This document shows positions 50,422 to 60,377 of a DNA stretch of 64,000 nucleotides, piece after piece; position 1 is the stretch's first letter; each line of letters opens with the position of its first letter. Below the pieces are notes generated by a model. The model was not told the origin of the DNA. It did no database searches and saw only the letters and a program-made list of their open reading frames with translations. The position numbers and the translations under genes are program-made. The stretch is from Catonella massiliensis (GTDB lineage Bacteria; Bacillota; Clostridia; Lachnospirales; Lachnospiraceae): positions 2,976,001 through 3,040,000 of the forward strand of contig NZ_JAEPRJ010000001.1 of assembly GCF_016651435.1 (NCBI RefSeq), given 5' to 3'.

Positions 50422-50593
50422 AAGTGGAAAATGGATTGGAAATTTGAAAAAAATATGTATCCAATACTTGACACAAGGGTGTTAATTCAGATGGGTGTAA
50501 AGCAAAGTCATAAGACTAGTTAAAACAAGATGCGAGCTTTATGGGAGCTACCATGAGGTTTTTGCAGTTAGTGACCTTCTACACGAAAAAAAT

Positions 50594-50617
50594 CACCTTA
50601 ATTAAAGGTGCTTTTTT
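50594..50617. terminator. Bidirectional terminator
   Basis: CACCTT / AAGGTG with T-run on the right and A-run on the left, between convergent genes. The stretch 50422-50593 otherwise holds the repeated tail of the ORF6N unit. Confidence 0.65.
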
Positions 50618-50633
50618 AAATATTATTTTTGCT

Positions 50634-50975
50634 TTATGCAAGCAGTTTTTCCTCTAAATTAACATCAAGCCCGAACTCTTTCAAGTCCTGCTCCCTTATG
50701 TCTAATTCTGCCTTAATTATGTCAAGCATTTCATAATAAGCCAGTGCCTTGCCATCATAGAAAAGGTTGCTCTTATCCTCATCCCACTCTGGAACATGTA
50801 CATATGGATTCTCTATGTATTCTTCATGTTCCTTAATCCTTTTGGATAAATTTTTGATAGCACGCTTTAATGAAGCTGAACTTTGCTTTGGCACATCATT
50901 TTCCGCAAAAAATTGTAAATCCATCTCTAACCCCTCGTTATTTTGTATTATAACACTAAGTTTAGTTCCCTTCAA
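50634..50975 (-). CDS. Small charged protein, phage-head/polymorphic-toxin-associated type
   Basis: 113 residues, or 97 if the ATG at about 50924 is used. LQFFAENDVPKQSS, LKRAIKNLSKRIKEHEEYIENP and VPEWDEDKSN resemble the short helical domain found at the end of phage head-morphogenesis (MuF-type) and polymorphic-toxin-associated proteins in Firmicutes; from memory only. It is alone on this strand. No phage structural gene is nearby, so it may be left over from a prophage or toxin locus; the CdiA-CT-like cassettes at 58.9-60.4 kb are of the same world. Confidence 0.5.
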   Translation of the reverse strand: MKGTKLSVIIQNNEGLEMDLQFFAENDVPKQSSASLKRAIKNLSKRIKEHEEYIENPYVHVPEWDEDKSNLFYDGKALAYYEMLDIIKAELDIREQDLKEFGLDVNLEEKLLA

Positions 50976-51154
50976 GTCTCTCGCATATGAAGAAAGAAAT
51001 GGTTCTCGGAAAGAACATCATTACCGTCGCAATTGAAAATGACTATTGATATTATTCACAAAAGGTTGTAGTATATTTCATGTCATATATTTAATATTCT
51101 AACTCCATATCAGGTTTTTTGGGGACTTGACGTAGCTACCAGGGGGGTGATTTT

Positions 51155-52939
51155 ATTTTTATCAACAAGGCTCTGCTTGCATTTTCAAAAGGTTCAGAAA
51201 GCAAAATTTCAAAAGCCATTTTCTTACAGCTAATAATAACACTGTTTTCATCGGCAGTATCGGTCTGCCTGAGCATTTTAATAAACGAGCTGCTAAAGTC
51301 TATGCAGATAGGAAGTTCCTCTGTATCCATACTTATAGGCTCTATATTTGTCCTGCTTATAGTGATTAAATTCCTTCACAGATTAAATGTAAGAGTGGTA
51401 AATGAGGCAGGAAGAAGCATAAAGGATAATGTAAGAGCGAAGATACTCCAGAAGCTCTTTCTCCTTGGCCCTGAATATGCTGATACTATCCGCACAGGCA
51501 GCTTGACTTCAATGTTTACTACCAGAGTAGAATGGCTAATGAATTATTATACTAAGTATCTTCCTGTTATTTTAAGTGCAGTGTTAAATGCGGGCATATT
51601 TATTATTTTCCTGATGTATGTAGATATCTATACAGGCATGGTTTCCATCGTTTCCGTAGTAATGATGCTTGCTATTCCGATGCTGTTTTTTGGTATTATG
51701 AAAGAAAAGGGAAAGAAAGAGTGGGAAGAACACGCTACTTACTACAGTGAGTGTCTGGACGGTTTGCAGGGAATGGTTAGCCTTAAGGCATTTAATGCGG
51801 ATGCTAAGTATGTAAGGGATATTAAGAACTACGGTGAGAATTACAGAAAAGCCATTATGGCTCATCTGAAGGTCACAATCATTGAAGGTACGTTTTCAGA
51901 GTTCTTCTTAAGAGTAGGTACTGCACTGACTATAGCTATTACCGGGCTTAGGTGTGCCTATGGCTATGTGGATAAAAGTTTCCTCATATATTCGTTCTTT
52001 GCTATAGGGGCGGCATTTTCCCCTATGTTTAATCTAATCAGTGCCTGGCATCTGGGATTTCAGGGTGTTTCAGGCTCATATTCTTTGAGCGAATTCCTTG
52101 ATACTAAGAGTGAGAATCTTATGGAAAATGATGTAATAGGCAGGGAGGCAAAAAACAGGCAGGAACTAGAGTCCTTACTTGATGAGAAGCATTTTCAGAA
52201 TGTTATAAATGGGGATGTCAGGCTTAGCTTTAATAAGGTGTCTTTTAGGTACAAGGGAGCTAAAAAGGATACCTTAAAGAACATAAGCTTTGAACTATAT
52301 AAGGGTAAGACCATAGCCCTGGTAGGGCCTTCCGGTGGCGGTAAATCCACTATAGCGGGGCTTATGATGGGGTTTTACAGGGCAGATAGTGGAGAAGTGA
52401 CACTGAATGAAAAGGTGATGAACAATGAAAATGCAGCATTTTTTGGCGACAATATAGCTGCTGTGTGGCAGGATAATCATCTGTTCTATGGGAGCATATA
52501 TGAGAATATAAAGATGGGAAAGCCATCTGCTACCGATGAAGAGATATATGAGGCAGCTAAAAAAGCTATGATTTATGATTTGATTATGTCGCTTCCTGAA
52601 GAGTTTGATACTGGTGTAGATGAGCTTGGCAGCAGGTTCTCTGCGGGTGAAAGGCAGAGGATAGCTATCGCAAGAGCCTTGCTTAAGGATGCGCCTATTC
52701 TCATTTTTGATGAAGCTACCTCTGCCCTTGATAGGGAAAATGAAAGATATATAGGGGAAACTATACAGTCACTAAAGTCTGATAAGGCTATTCTTATTAT
52801 AGCTCATAGACTGTCCACTATAAGTATGGCTGATGAAATCCTGGTTGTAGAAGATGGAGAGATTATTGATAGAGGAAACAGGCAGTATTTGGAGGAAAAC
52901 TGTGAACTTTTTAGAAGGCTTATAAGAGGAGTGAAATAG
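51155..52939 (+). CDS. ABC exporter half-transporter 1, apparent AUU start
   Basis: 594 residues if started at ATT (51155), which is 7 bases after AGGGGGG; the first ATG (51302) would remove transmembrane helix 1 (the stretch FLQLIITLFSSAVSVCLSIL is coded upstream in frame). The ABC domain has Walker A GPSGGGKST, a signature SAGERQR in place of SGGQ, Walker B ILIFDEATSA and a His in IAHRLS. It makes a heterodimer with the next gene. Cargo unknown. Confidence 0.85.
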   Translation: MFINKALLAFSKGSESKISKAIFLQLIITLFSSAVSVCLSILINELLKSMQIGSSSVSILIGSIFVLLIVIKFLHRLNVRVVNEAGRSIKDNVRAKILQKLFLLGPEYADTIRTGSLTSMFTTRVEWLMNYYTKYLPVILSAVLNAGIFIIFLMYVDIYTGMVSIVSVVMMLAIPMLFFGIMKEKGKKEWEEHATYYSECLDGLQGMVSLKAFNADAKYVRDIKNYGENYRKAIMAHLKVTIIEGTFSEFFLRVGTALTIAITGLRCAYGYVDKSFLIYSFFAIGAAFSPMFNLISAWHLGFQGVSGSYSLSEFLDTKSENLMENDVIGREAKNRQELESLLDEKHFQNVINGDVRLSFNKVSFRYKGAKKDTLKNISFELYKGKTIALVGPSGGGKSTIAGLMMGFYRADSGEVTLNEKVMNNENAAFFGDNIAAVWQDNHLFYGSIYENIKMGKPSATDEEIYEAAKKAMIYDLIMSLPEEFDTGVDELGSRFSAGERQRIAIARALLKDAPILIFDEATSALDRENERYIGETIQSLKSDKAILIIAHRLSTISMADEILVVEDGEIIDRGNRQYLEENCELFRRLIRGVK

Positions 52940-52941
52940 AT

Positions 52942-54696
52942 ATGGGTAAGATGAAATATGTGTTCTTACTTTCAAAGTATATAAAGAATTATAGAATAAA
53001 TGTTATACTCTGCGTTATTATCCATGCCCTTTACAAGAGCCTGCCAATATGCCTTGGTTTTGAAACTGCATTAATCGTGTCAAAGGCTATGAGTGGGACT
53101 TTGACAAGCCCTGTGATGCATTTTCTAATCGTACTTGCGATGGTTATCGGTATGGCAGTATTAAATTATCTTGACATCTATGTGTCTCATGATGCGGCAT
53201 ACAAGATACTCACCACATTAAGAGGAGTATCCTATGAGAAGATAGCAAGGCTTGCACCGGCGGGGCTTGAGGGCGAAAAAAGTGGAGACATAATGAGTAT
53301 CGTGCTTGAAGATGTGGAAATATTGGAGTGGTTCTATGCCCATTCGATAATTCAGGTCTTTGTGGCAATCATTTTACCAGTCATTTCTTTCATCATTGTC
53401 GGATGTTTTTCACCTGAATTTTCACTTATCCTTATAGCATTTTCGATTATTATTCTACTAATCTCAGGCAGGAAAAATAGTAAGGCTGACCGGTACGGAA
53501 GTGAGACGCAGTCAAGGCTTGGCGAGTTAAACGCTGTCATTATAGACGGGATACAGGGGCTTAAGGAAATCATTACATTTCGTGGCTTTAGGGCATATTT
53601 TAAGAAGATGTTTAGGTACAATGATGATTATAACAAAGCTTATTTTGATTATTCTAGAGAGGCTGTGGAGGAAGTAACCAACACCAATCTAATCATAGGC
53701 ATTTCTTCAGTAATCTCAGCCGTTGCAGGTGTGTATTTTGCTATAAAGGGGGAATATTCCACGGAATTTGTACTTCCGCTTATTGCAGTTTCAAGTATGG
53801 TATACAGCCCTTTAAGTGAGATGCTCTCTATGAAGAGTAACTATGGAAGAATATTTGCGGCAGCAGGCAGGGTATTTGATTTTCTAAATGAAGAAGAGCC
53901 CGTTATCAATAATGGCAGGTTAAATGCAAAAGATGTAATGAGTGAAAATGTAGGGGAATTAGCATTTAACAATGTCGGATTTGCCTATAAAGACAGGGAA
54001 ACAGGGGCAGAAAACAAGGTTATAAAGGATGTTTCATTTACTGTAGAAGAAGGAAAGAGCGTTGTATTGGTTGGCTCTTCAGGCTCGGGTAAATCCACCT
54101 TAATCAAGCTTTTACAGAGATTTTGGGATGTAGATAAGGGAAGCATTACCATAAATGAAAATGACATAAAAGACATAAAGATAGAGGAGTTAAGGAAGAT
54201 GATTTCCGTCATTCCGCAGGATGTCTACCTGTTTAACCGCAGTATAGAAGAAAACCTAAAATTGGCAAAGGAAGATGCGGGAGATGTGGAAATAAAGAAA
54301 GCCTTACAAGATGCCAATGTTATGGATTTGATAAACAGGCTTCCAGAGGGGATAAAGACAGTTGTAGGAGAAAGAGGAGCAAGCCTTTCAGGCGGTGAGA
54401 AGCAGAGGATATCTATAGCAAGAGCATTCTTAAAGGACTCGCCTATATTGATAATGGATGAGATTACCGCTAGTCTGGACTATGAAAACGAGAACAAGAT
54501 AAATGAGTCTCTAAATGAATTAAAGAAGGGCAGGATAACCCTAATGATAGCCCACAGGCTCTCTACCATTAAAAGTGCAGACTATGTAGCTTTTATAAAT
54601 GATGGAGTCTGCGAGGCTTTTGGGACTTTCGATGAAGTCTATGAGGCTAATGAGAACTTTAGGAGGGTATTAGGGGAGGACTTGATGAAGCCATAG
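52942..54696 (+). CDS. ABC exporter half-transporter 2
   Basis: 584 residues: six transmembrane helices and an ABC domain with Walker A GSSGSGKST, VIPQDVYLFN, signature LSGGEKQR, Walker B ILIMDEITAS and IAHRLST. It begins 2 bases after the partner gene. In its Walker B region the residue after the Asp is Glu (DE) as in catalytic sites. Exporters of this type handle peptides, lipids or siderophores; no precursor gene is adjacent. Confidence 0.93.
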   Translation: MGKMKYVFLLSKYIKNYRINVILCVIIHALYKSLPICLGFETALIVSKAMSGTLTSPVMHFLIVLAMVIGMAVLNYLDIYVSHDAAYKILTTLRGVSYEKIARLAPAGLEGEKSGDIMSIVLEDVEILEWFYAHSIIQVFVAIILPVISFIIVGCFSPEFSLILIAFSIIILLISGRKNSKADRYGSETQSRLGELNAVIIDGIQGLKEIITFRGFRAYFKKMFRYNDDYNKAYFDYSREAVEEVTNTNLIIGISSVISAVAGVYFAIKGEYSTEFVLPLIAVSSMVYSPLSEMLSMKSNYGRIFAAAGRVFDFLNEEEPVINNGRLNAKDVMSENVGELAFNNVGFAYKDRETGAENKVIKDVSFTVEEGKSVVLVGSSGSGKSTLIKLLQRFWDVDKGSITINENDIKDIKIEELRKMISVIPQDVYLFNRSIEENLKLAKEDAGDVEIKKALQDANVMDLINRLPEGIKTVVGERGASLSGGEKQRISIARAFLKDSPILIMDEITASLDYENENKINESLNELKKGRITLMIAHRLSTIKSADYVAFINDGVCEAFGTFDEVYEANENFRRVLGEDLMKP

Positions 54697-54836
54697 CCAT
54701 TAAAATTCATTTCGGTTACATTTTTAGAAATATGCAACAATATTAAGAATTTATGTATAAATATAGACATTTGTGAATTTATTATGTATAATGTGTTATC
54801 GCGTTTGGCATACTTGGTGTGCCAGGGCCGAATTGT

Positions 54837-54870
54837 TTGACATTATATAACCAATTGGCATAGTTAATAT
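54837..54870 (+). promoter_or_regulatory. Probable promoter of the subtilase gene
   Basis: TTGACA near 54837 followed by an A/T-rich -10 region around 54864-54870. Just upstream a TTGGCATA / TGTGCCA imperfect palindrome (54809-54826) could be an operator. The rest of 54697-54942 is noncoding. Confidence 0.4.
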
Positions 54871-54942
54871 TATGAATAATTATACTATAAAGTAGGTTAT
54901 GTTATGCAAACAATACAATCACATTATAGGAGGAGAACGGGA

Positions 54943-57900
54943 ATGGTTTCAAAAAAAGTGTTATGTCTTACCCTTGCGCTGGCTACAAGTTTGTCGACTT
55001 TCCAGTCAGGGTATGCCTTAGCAAATGACAAAAGTACGGATTCTTTGAATCAGGCTGCTTCATACGCTGCAGGCTCATTTGCTACAAACTGGAAGGCTTT
55101 GCTTGCCAGCGAAAAGGAAGGAATAGGCTCCTTCGTTGTGATGCTTAAGGATGGAGAGAATCCTGCTTCAGTGGTGTCAGCCTTTACTGAGAAGGTGAAG
55201 GGCCTTGGCATAGAAGCTGAGATTGAAGAGGTATTTAATACCGAATTTGCGGGAGTTGTGTACAAGACTACCAAGGCTGATGCTCTTAAGATAGCACAAT
55301 TGCCTGAGGTAGAGACTGTAAGCAAGGAGAAGGTATACAAGAAGTCTGTTATGCCTGCAAAGCAGGAAGGCAGAGCAGCATTTAGAAGCTATGTTCCAAG
55401 CAATATCCTTATGGTAAAGGATAAGGTGCCTGCAGAATATGACGGTAGAGGAATGGCGGTAGCCATCATAGATTCAGGTGCGGATGTAAAAAACCCTGAT
55501 TTTCGCTTGGATGCGGGTGTAAATGTAAAGGTAAGTAAAGACCTTGCAACAGGCTTCATTGCAGGCAGCAAAAAAGGTGCTTATATAAGTGAGAAGATTC
55601 CTTTTGTTTACGATTATGCAGACAAAGATAATGATGTATTAGAGCCTGCAAAAGAGTCTCACGGAATGCACGTAGCGGGAATCACAGCAGCCAACCCTGT
55701 AGATCCTGAAAAAAACGGTGTAGTAGGTGTTGCGCCTAATGCTCAGCTTCTCATCATGAAAGTATTTGGTGATAAGGCAAAGGGTGCACGTACAAGAGAC
55801 TATATCAATGCTTTAGAGGACTGTGTTTCTTTAGGTGTAAACGCAGCCAACATGAGCCTTGGTTCAGGTGCGGGTTCAGAGAGATTTATGGATCCGGGTG
55901 TATCTGTTGTGATTGATAAGGCAAAGAAAAGAGGCATGACTGTTGCCATTGCAGAGGGTAATGACGGATATTTCGGACAGGGTTCATCAAAGCCTGACGT
56001 TAACTACCCTGACTACGGTCTTGCTGCTTCACCAGGTATAGTGGAGGATGCACTCACAGTTGCCTCTATAGAGAATACTTCAGTAAGAAGAGGCTATCTT
56101 CAGGTTGAGAATAGTAACCATAATATCATATTTTCAAGTCTTATGAACATCGATAACTATGCTAAAAAGAACGACCTTTATGACAAGTATATGGATGTAG
56201 TATCCAGAGGACTTGGAGAGGCTGAGGACTTTAAGAATGATACAGAGAATAGCCTTGAGGGCAAGGTTGTTCTTATCAAAAGGGGCAAGATTACCTTTGA
56301 AGATAAGGTTAAGAATGCAAAGGCTCACGGTGCTAAGTTCGTTGTAATATATAATCATGAGCAGGGTGGCTCAAACCTCATGGGAATGGTAACTAACGAT
56401 ACAGAGACAGTTACAACCATGATATCCTATGATGACGGAATGTTCCTTATGAATGAGTCTTCACCTAAGCTTCGTATTGCAAGGAATATGATAAATGTAG
56501 AGAATCCTAATGTAGGAAAAATGTCTGATTTTAGCAGCTGGGGACTTACATCTGATGGAGACTTTAAGCCTGATATAACTGCTCCGGGTGGAAATATTTA
56601 CTCTACATTAAATGATAATTCTTATGGAAATATGTCAGGTACAAGTATGGCTTCTCCTCATGTAGCAGGTGCAGTTGCAGTCATTTTGCAGAGAATTGAG
56701 AAGGAGTATCCTGACATCACCGAGGAGGCTAAGCAGCTGCTTACAAAGAATCTCCTTATGAGTTCAGCTCTACCTCACAAGAGTCTGGTAAATGGACTCT
56801 ACAGCTCACCTAGACAGCAGGGTGCAGGTGTATTAAACCTTTACAATGCTATCTATGCGCCTGCTGTATTATACGGAAAGAACCACGTTACGAGTGTAAA
56901 CCTTGGAAGCATTCCTAAGGGTGGCAATGCTGATGTAAATGTAACAGTTGAGAACATTACCAAGGGCAGCATTACTTACAATGCAAAGCTTTATCTCACT
57001 ACAGATGGAGTTGAGACAGACCAATATGGAAGTAAGCACTTCACTCTAGACCCTGTAACTCTTGGCGCTATTGAACTTGGAAGCGTAACAGTGGAGGCAG
57101 GAAAGAGTGCCAATGTTAAGGCAGCGGTAGATGTTTCAAAGCTTAATTTCCCTGAAACACCTTATGGAAACTATCTTGATGGCTTCATAGTATTTACTTC
57201 AGAAGATGAGGTAGAGCTAAGCATACCTGTAACAGGCTTTGTTGGAGACTGGGCTAATCTTCCTGTACTTGAGGATGACATCTATGCCCTTTACAATGAA
57301 GGTAAGCTGCCTATATATTATAGCGAACATGGTACATACTCTCACTTAGGCAGCAGCGCTGATGGTGCGCATGCTGTACTTGGTGAGAAGCAGAATAAGG
57401 GTAAGCTACCTATATATGATGGTGAGCACCTTGCAATTTCACCTAACGGCGATAAGTCATATGACTATGTCAGATTCTACGGAACCTTCCTTAGAGGCTT
57501 TAGAGACTTTACAATGACTGTAAAGAATGCTTCAACAGGAGCTGTAGTTTACCAGAGTAAAGAGGATACCGAAGGTGTCAAGAATTACTATGGAGAAGCT
57601 ATTGCAACACAGGAAGACATTGATAAAAAGGTATCTACCGGCGGAGACTGGGAGTGGGATGGTAAAGTAGGCGACACAGATGCTCCTGACGGCAACTATG
57701 TCCTTGAAGTAAGCTACGCCCCACTTGTAAGTGGTGCCAGCGTTCAGACAAAGACTTATAGCTTTGTAGTAGACAGGGTTAAGCCTGAAGTAGAGCTTTC
57801 TTCTTATGATGCAAAGAAGGGTGAGTTCAAGGTAAGTAAGATTAAGGAAGAGCTTTCAGGAGTAAAAGATGTCATTGCTTATACCATTGAAAATGAAAAT

Positions 57901-58593
57901 GCAAAGCTTATTGATGTTAAGGAAGAAAACGGAGAGTATGTCATAAGTACAGCGGATACAGGCAAGGAGCTTAAAGACATCAACCTCTATATTGAAGACT
58001 GGGCAGGAAACGTATATGATGCGCCTCTTTCAGAGTCCATTAAGGAAGAGAAGAAGCCTGAAATTACTCCTACTACACCTGTAGTACCTTCTCCTTCAGT
58101 TCCTTCAGTTCCGTTAGTGCCTGTAGCACCTTCAGTTCCTGGTGCTACTCCAGCACCTGGTAGTTCATTAGTGCCTTCACCTGACATTACGCCTATGCCA
58201 ACTAATCCTGATGCGAAGCTTGATATAGACGGCGACAAGACTCCTCAGGGCGATGCAGCTAACCAGGGTTCTGAGTCAGGAAAAGCAGGTAGCATAAAGA
58301 AGTACCAGTTAACCAAGATTAAGGCAAAGACAGCCTTAAATAAGATAGTTAAGAAGTTCAAGGCTCTTTTTACCAAGGAAGCTTACAAGGTTAAACTTCT
58401 TGTGTCTAAGGAAAAGGTAGAAGTAAGGCTTCCATACAAGAAGGCAGTAAAGGGCTATGTATTCTACGCTGCCAATATAAAAACCGGCAAGCGTTACAAG
58501 GCTTCTTACGACAAGAAGAAAAAGGAGCTTGTATTTAAGACAGATAAGTCAGGAACTTATGCTATTTTGAAGAAAAAGGCTAAGAAGAAGTAG
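54943..58593 (+). CDS. Secreted subtilisin-family (S8) protease, C5a-peptidase-like
   Basis: 1216 residues from the ATG with AGGAGG 8 bases upstream. Signal peptide (1-27), I9-like propeptide (about 40-130), S8 catalytic domain with Asp177 (IDSGADV), His240 (SHGMHVAG) and Ser568 (SGTSMASPH), interrupted by a PA domain (about 370-510), then Fn3-like domains, a FlgD-like repeat (DAPDGNYVLEVSY), a Pro-rich linker (about 1045-1095) and a basic C-terminus rich in Lys. No LPXTG motif, so it is held by the basic domain or released. A large extracellular protease that degrades host or dietary protein. Confidence 0.94.
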   Translation: MVSKKVLCLTLALATSLSTFQSGYALANDKSTDSLNQAASYAAGSFATNWKALLASEKEGIGSFVVMLKDGENPASVVSAFTEKVKGLGIEAEIEEVFNTEFAGVVYKTTKADALKIAQLPEVETVSKEKVYKKSVMPAKQEGRAAFRSYVPSNILMVKDKVPAEYDGRGMAVAIIDSGADVKNPDFRLDAGVNVKVSKDLATGFIAGSKKGAYISEKIPFVYDYADKDNDVLEPAKESHGMHVAGITAANPVDPEKNGVVGVAPNAQLLIMKVFGDKAKGARTRDYINALEDCVSLGVNAANMSLGSGAGSERFMDPGVSVVIDKAKKRGMTVAIAEGNDGYFGQGSSKPDVNYPDYGLAASPGIVEDALTVASIENTSVRRGYLQVENSNHNIIFSSLMNIDNYAKKNDLYDKYMDVVSRGLGEAEDFKNDTENSLEGKVVLIKRGKITFEDKVKNAKAHGAKFVVIYNHEQGGSNLMGMVTNDTETVTTMISYDDGMFLMNESSPKLRIARNMINVENPNVGKMSDFSSWGLTSDGDFKPDITAPGGNIYSTLNDNSYGNMSGTSMASPHVAGAVAVILQRIEKEYPDITEEAKQLLTKNLLMSSALPHKSLVNGLYSSPRQQGAGVLNLYNAIYAPAVLYGKNHVTSVNLGSIPKGGNADVNVTVENITKGSITYNAKLYLTTDGVETDQYGSKHFTLDPVTLGAIELGSVTVEAGKSANVKAAVDVSKLNFPETPYGNYLDGFIVFTSEDEVELSIPVTGFVGDWANLPVLEDDIYALYNEGKLPIYYSEHGTYSHLGSSADGAHAVLGEKQNKGKLPIYDGEHLAISPNGDKSYDYVRFYGTFLRGFRDFTMTVKNASTGAVVYQSKEDTEGVKNYYGEAIATQEDIDKKVSTGGDWEWDGKVGDTDAPDGNYVLEVSYAPLVSGASVQTKTYSFVVDRVKPEVELSSYDAKKGEFKVSKIKEELSGVKDVIAYTIENENAKLIDVKEENGEYVISTADTGKELKDINLYIEDWAGNVYDAPLSESIKEEKKPEITPTTPVVPSPSVPSVPLVPVAPSVPGATPAPGSSLVPSPDITPMPTNPDAKLDIDGDKTPQGDAANQGSESGKAGSIKKYQLTKIKAKTALNKIVKKFKALFTKEAYKVKLLVSKEKVEVRLPYKKAVKGYVFYAANIKTGKRYKASYDKKKKELVFKTDKSGTYAILKKKAKKK

Positions 58594-58655
58594 TATATAA
58601 AGGATTAAAGGCCTAAAAGCAAAATAGTGAAAAAATAGTGTAATTTTAGTGGAAT

Positions 58656-58702
58656 AAAAGCACCTTCTCTGATACAATAAATGTATAGGGAGGTGCTTTT
58701 TT
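58656..58702 (+). terminator. Terminator of the subtilase gene
   Basis: AAAAGCACCT / AGGTGCTTTT with a following T-run. Confidence 0.75.
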
Positions 58703-59080
58703 ATACGGACTGCCAAGCATATAACCGAGTAATCCAAATCAACTAACCTTGTAAAGGCAGAAGTGATGGCATCTATAATTAGCATCAACCACCTCACCCT
58801 GCCAAAATTCTGCCCAAAATCTTAAAGGAGCTGTTCTCAGTAATAGGAATAGGCGCATATTTCTTGTTTAGAGAAACGAGATAAGCCTCTTTTTTTGTTG
58901 CTTCGAAACTTCTTCACATAAGCATTGAAAAGAAATATGTAAAAGACTTGAAGGGAACTGAAAAAGATGTTAAAGTAGAACATATTATGAAAGATATAAC
59001 GAGCGAATGGAAAAGAGTATCACATAGGAATGTGAAAGAGGTTAGGGATTTAACGGAATATGAAGTAAATGGAACTGTGT
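58703..59080. repeat. Toxin-cassette repeat, unit 1
   Basis: Matches 59612-59990 closely. It contains a spacer (AAGCATATAACC, CCAAATCAACTAACC), a copy of the last 130 or so bases of the S24 repressor gene (minus strand; compare 60500-60643), and the conserved first part of the toxin frame. The match fades after the codons for VYKVD, where the toxin domains diverge. It fills 58594-58947 before the toxin gene. Confidence 0.8.
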
Positions 59081-59469
59081 ATAAGGTTGATGGCAGACAT
59101 GTTGTCCTTGATTATTCACAATATGAAAAAGAAGTAGCAGACATATTGGCAATCAAATATGGCAGGGAAGTAAATATGATACCAAAGATATCATATCCGC
59201 AAGGAATTTCAACTGCTGATTACCTGATAGATGGAGTCAGATATGATTTAAAGACAATAAAAACAGAGGGAAAGAATGTCCTAAATAATGCTATTCAAAA
59301 GAAGAAAAGGCAATCTTCAAATTTTATATTTGATATAAGTGAGTGCCCATTAGCTGAGGGAGATATAATTTCTCAAATTGAAAGAATATATAAATCTTTT
59401 AATACCAGATTTGTTGATGAGATAGTCTTATTGAAAAAAGAAAATATAGTAAGAGTATTTAAAAGATAA
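58948..59469 (+). CDS. CdiA-CT-like nuclease cassette 1
   Basis: 173 residues counted from a TTG, but the frame is open further upstream through the repressor fragment and no clear ribosome binding site is seen, so it looks like a C-terminal toxin module without its carrier. The domain has NGTVYKVDGRHVVLDYS, KEVADILA, then TADYLIDGVRYDLKTIKTEGKNV and SSNFIFDIS, the Asp...Asp-x-Lys pattern of the PD-(D/E)XK-type nuclease found at the end of CdiA and phage head proteins. No immunity gene is adjacent. The cassette pairs with a diverged sister at 59856-60377. Confidence 0.72.
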   Translation: MKGTEKDVKVEHIMKDITSEWKRVSHRNVKEVRDLTEYEVNGTVYKVDGRHVVLDYSQYEKEVADILAIKYGREVNMIPKISYPQGISTADYLIDGVRYDLKTIKTEGKNVLNNAIQKKKRQSSNFIFDISECPLAEGDIISQIERIYKSFNTRFVDEIVLLKKENIVRVFKR

Positions 59470-59546
59470 AGGAGATATTCGGCTGTACAGTTCTAAATAG
59501 AACTATGAGTACTGTGGATATCTCCTTATCTGTATTATAGTTTTTT
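59469..59546 (+). terminator. Long structured hairpin after cassette 1
   Basis: AAGGAGATAT / ATATCTCCTT outer stem (59469-59478, 59518-59527), GTAC / GTAC and AGTTCT / AGAACT inner stems; TTTTTT follows near 59540. Cassette 2 has an equivalent hairpin of different sequence. Confidence 0.65.
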
Positions 59547-59611
59547 CAGACTAAAAAGTCAAATATTATTTAAGCACCGTTTGTGTCAAGTACTCGAACA
59601 GGATGCTTTTT

Positions 59612-59990
59612 ATGCGGACCAGCAAGCATATAACCAAGTAATCCAAATCAACTAACCTTGTAAAGGCAGAAGTGATGGCATCTATAATTAGCATCAACCA
59701 CCTCACCCTGCCAAAACTCTGCCAAAAATCTTAAATGAACTGTTCTCCGTAACAGGCATAGGGGCATAATTCTTGTTTAGAGAAACGAGATAAGCTCCTT
59801 TTTTGCTGCTTCGAAACTTCTTCACATAAGCATTGAAAAGAAATATATAAAAGACTTGAAGGGAACCAAAAAAGATGTTAAAGTAGAACCTATTATGAAA
59901 GATATAACAGATGAATGGAAAGAAGTATTACAGAGGAATGTGAAAGAGGTTAGGGATTTAACGGAATATGAAGCGAATGGAACTGTGTAT
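59612..59990. repeat. Toxin-cassette repeat, unit 2
   Basis: Same composition as 58703-59080: spacer, 3' fragment of the S24 repressor gene, conserved head of the toxin frame. It fills most of the gap 59470-59855. Confidence 0.8.
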
Positions 59991-60377
59991 AAGGTGGACA
60001 ATAAATGCATATTACTTGATCATAATCAAGTAGAAAAGGAAATTGCTAATATATTTTCTGAAAAATATGGAAAGTCAATACAATTAGTTCCTAGAATTCT
60101 ATATCCACAAAAAATAAAAACACCTGATTATTTAATTGAAGGTGAAAAATATGATTTGAAAATACCTATAGGTTCAGGGAAAAATACAATTTATGATTTG
60201 GTAAGGAAAAGTAAGGCACAGGCTGATAATTTTATAATCTGCCTAGATAATACGGTGCTAGGAATAGACGATGTAGATTTACAAATAAAAACCATTTATA
60301 GCTCAAAACACACCCAAAGCATCAACAAAATAATACTGATAAAAAATGGGGAAATATTAAAAGTGTTCAAGAGATAA
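59856..60377 (+). CDS. CdiA-CT-like nuclease cassette 2
   Basis: 173 residues, same length and start context as cassette 1. The first 55 or so residues are nearly the same (KDVKVEPIMKDITDEWKEV, RNVKEVRDLTEYE), the rest only moderately: LLDHNQVEKEIANIF, TPDYLIEGEKYDLKIPIG, ADNFIICLD, ending ILKVFKR as in the sister (RVFKR). Active-site pattern Asp and Asp-Leu-Lys retained. Conserved head and diverged tail are typical of toxin C-terminal modules exchanged by recombination. Confidence 0.72.
   Translation: MKGTKKDVKVEPIMKDITDEWKEVLQRNVKEVRDLTEYEANGTVYKVDNKCILLDHNQVEKEIANIFSEKYGKSIQLVPRILYPQKIKTPDYLIEGEKYDLKIPIGSGKNTIYDLVRKSKAQADNFIICLDNTVLGIDDVDLQIKTIYSSKHTQSINKIILIKNGEILKVFKR

Noticed and set aside
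50634..50975. Complete prophage
   Set aside because: Apart from this small phage-head-like protein and the toxin cassettes there are no capsid, portal, terminase or lysis genes.
57987..58238. Gly/Thr-rich minus-strand frame
   Set aside because: Antisense to the Pro-rich linker of the subtilase, which creates a false repetitive protein.
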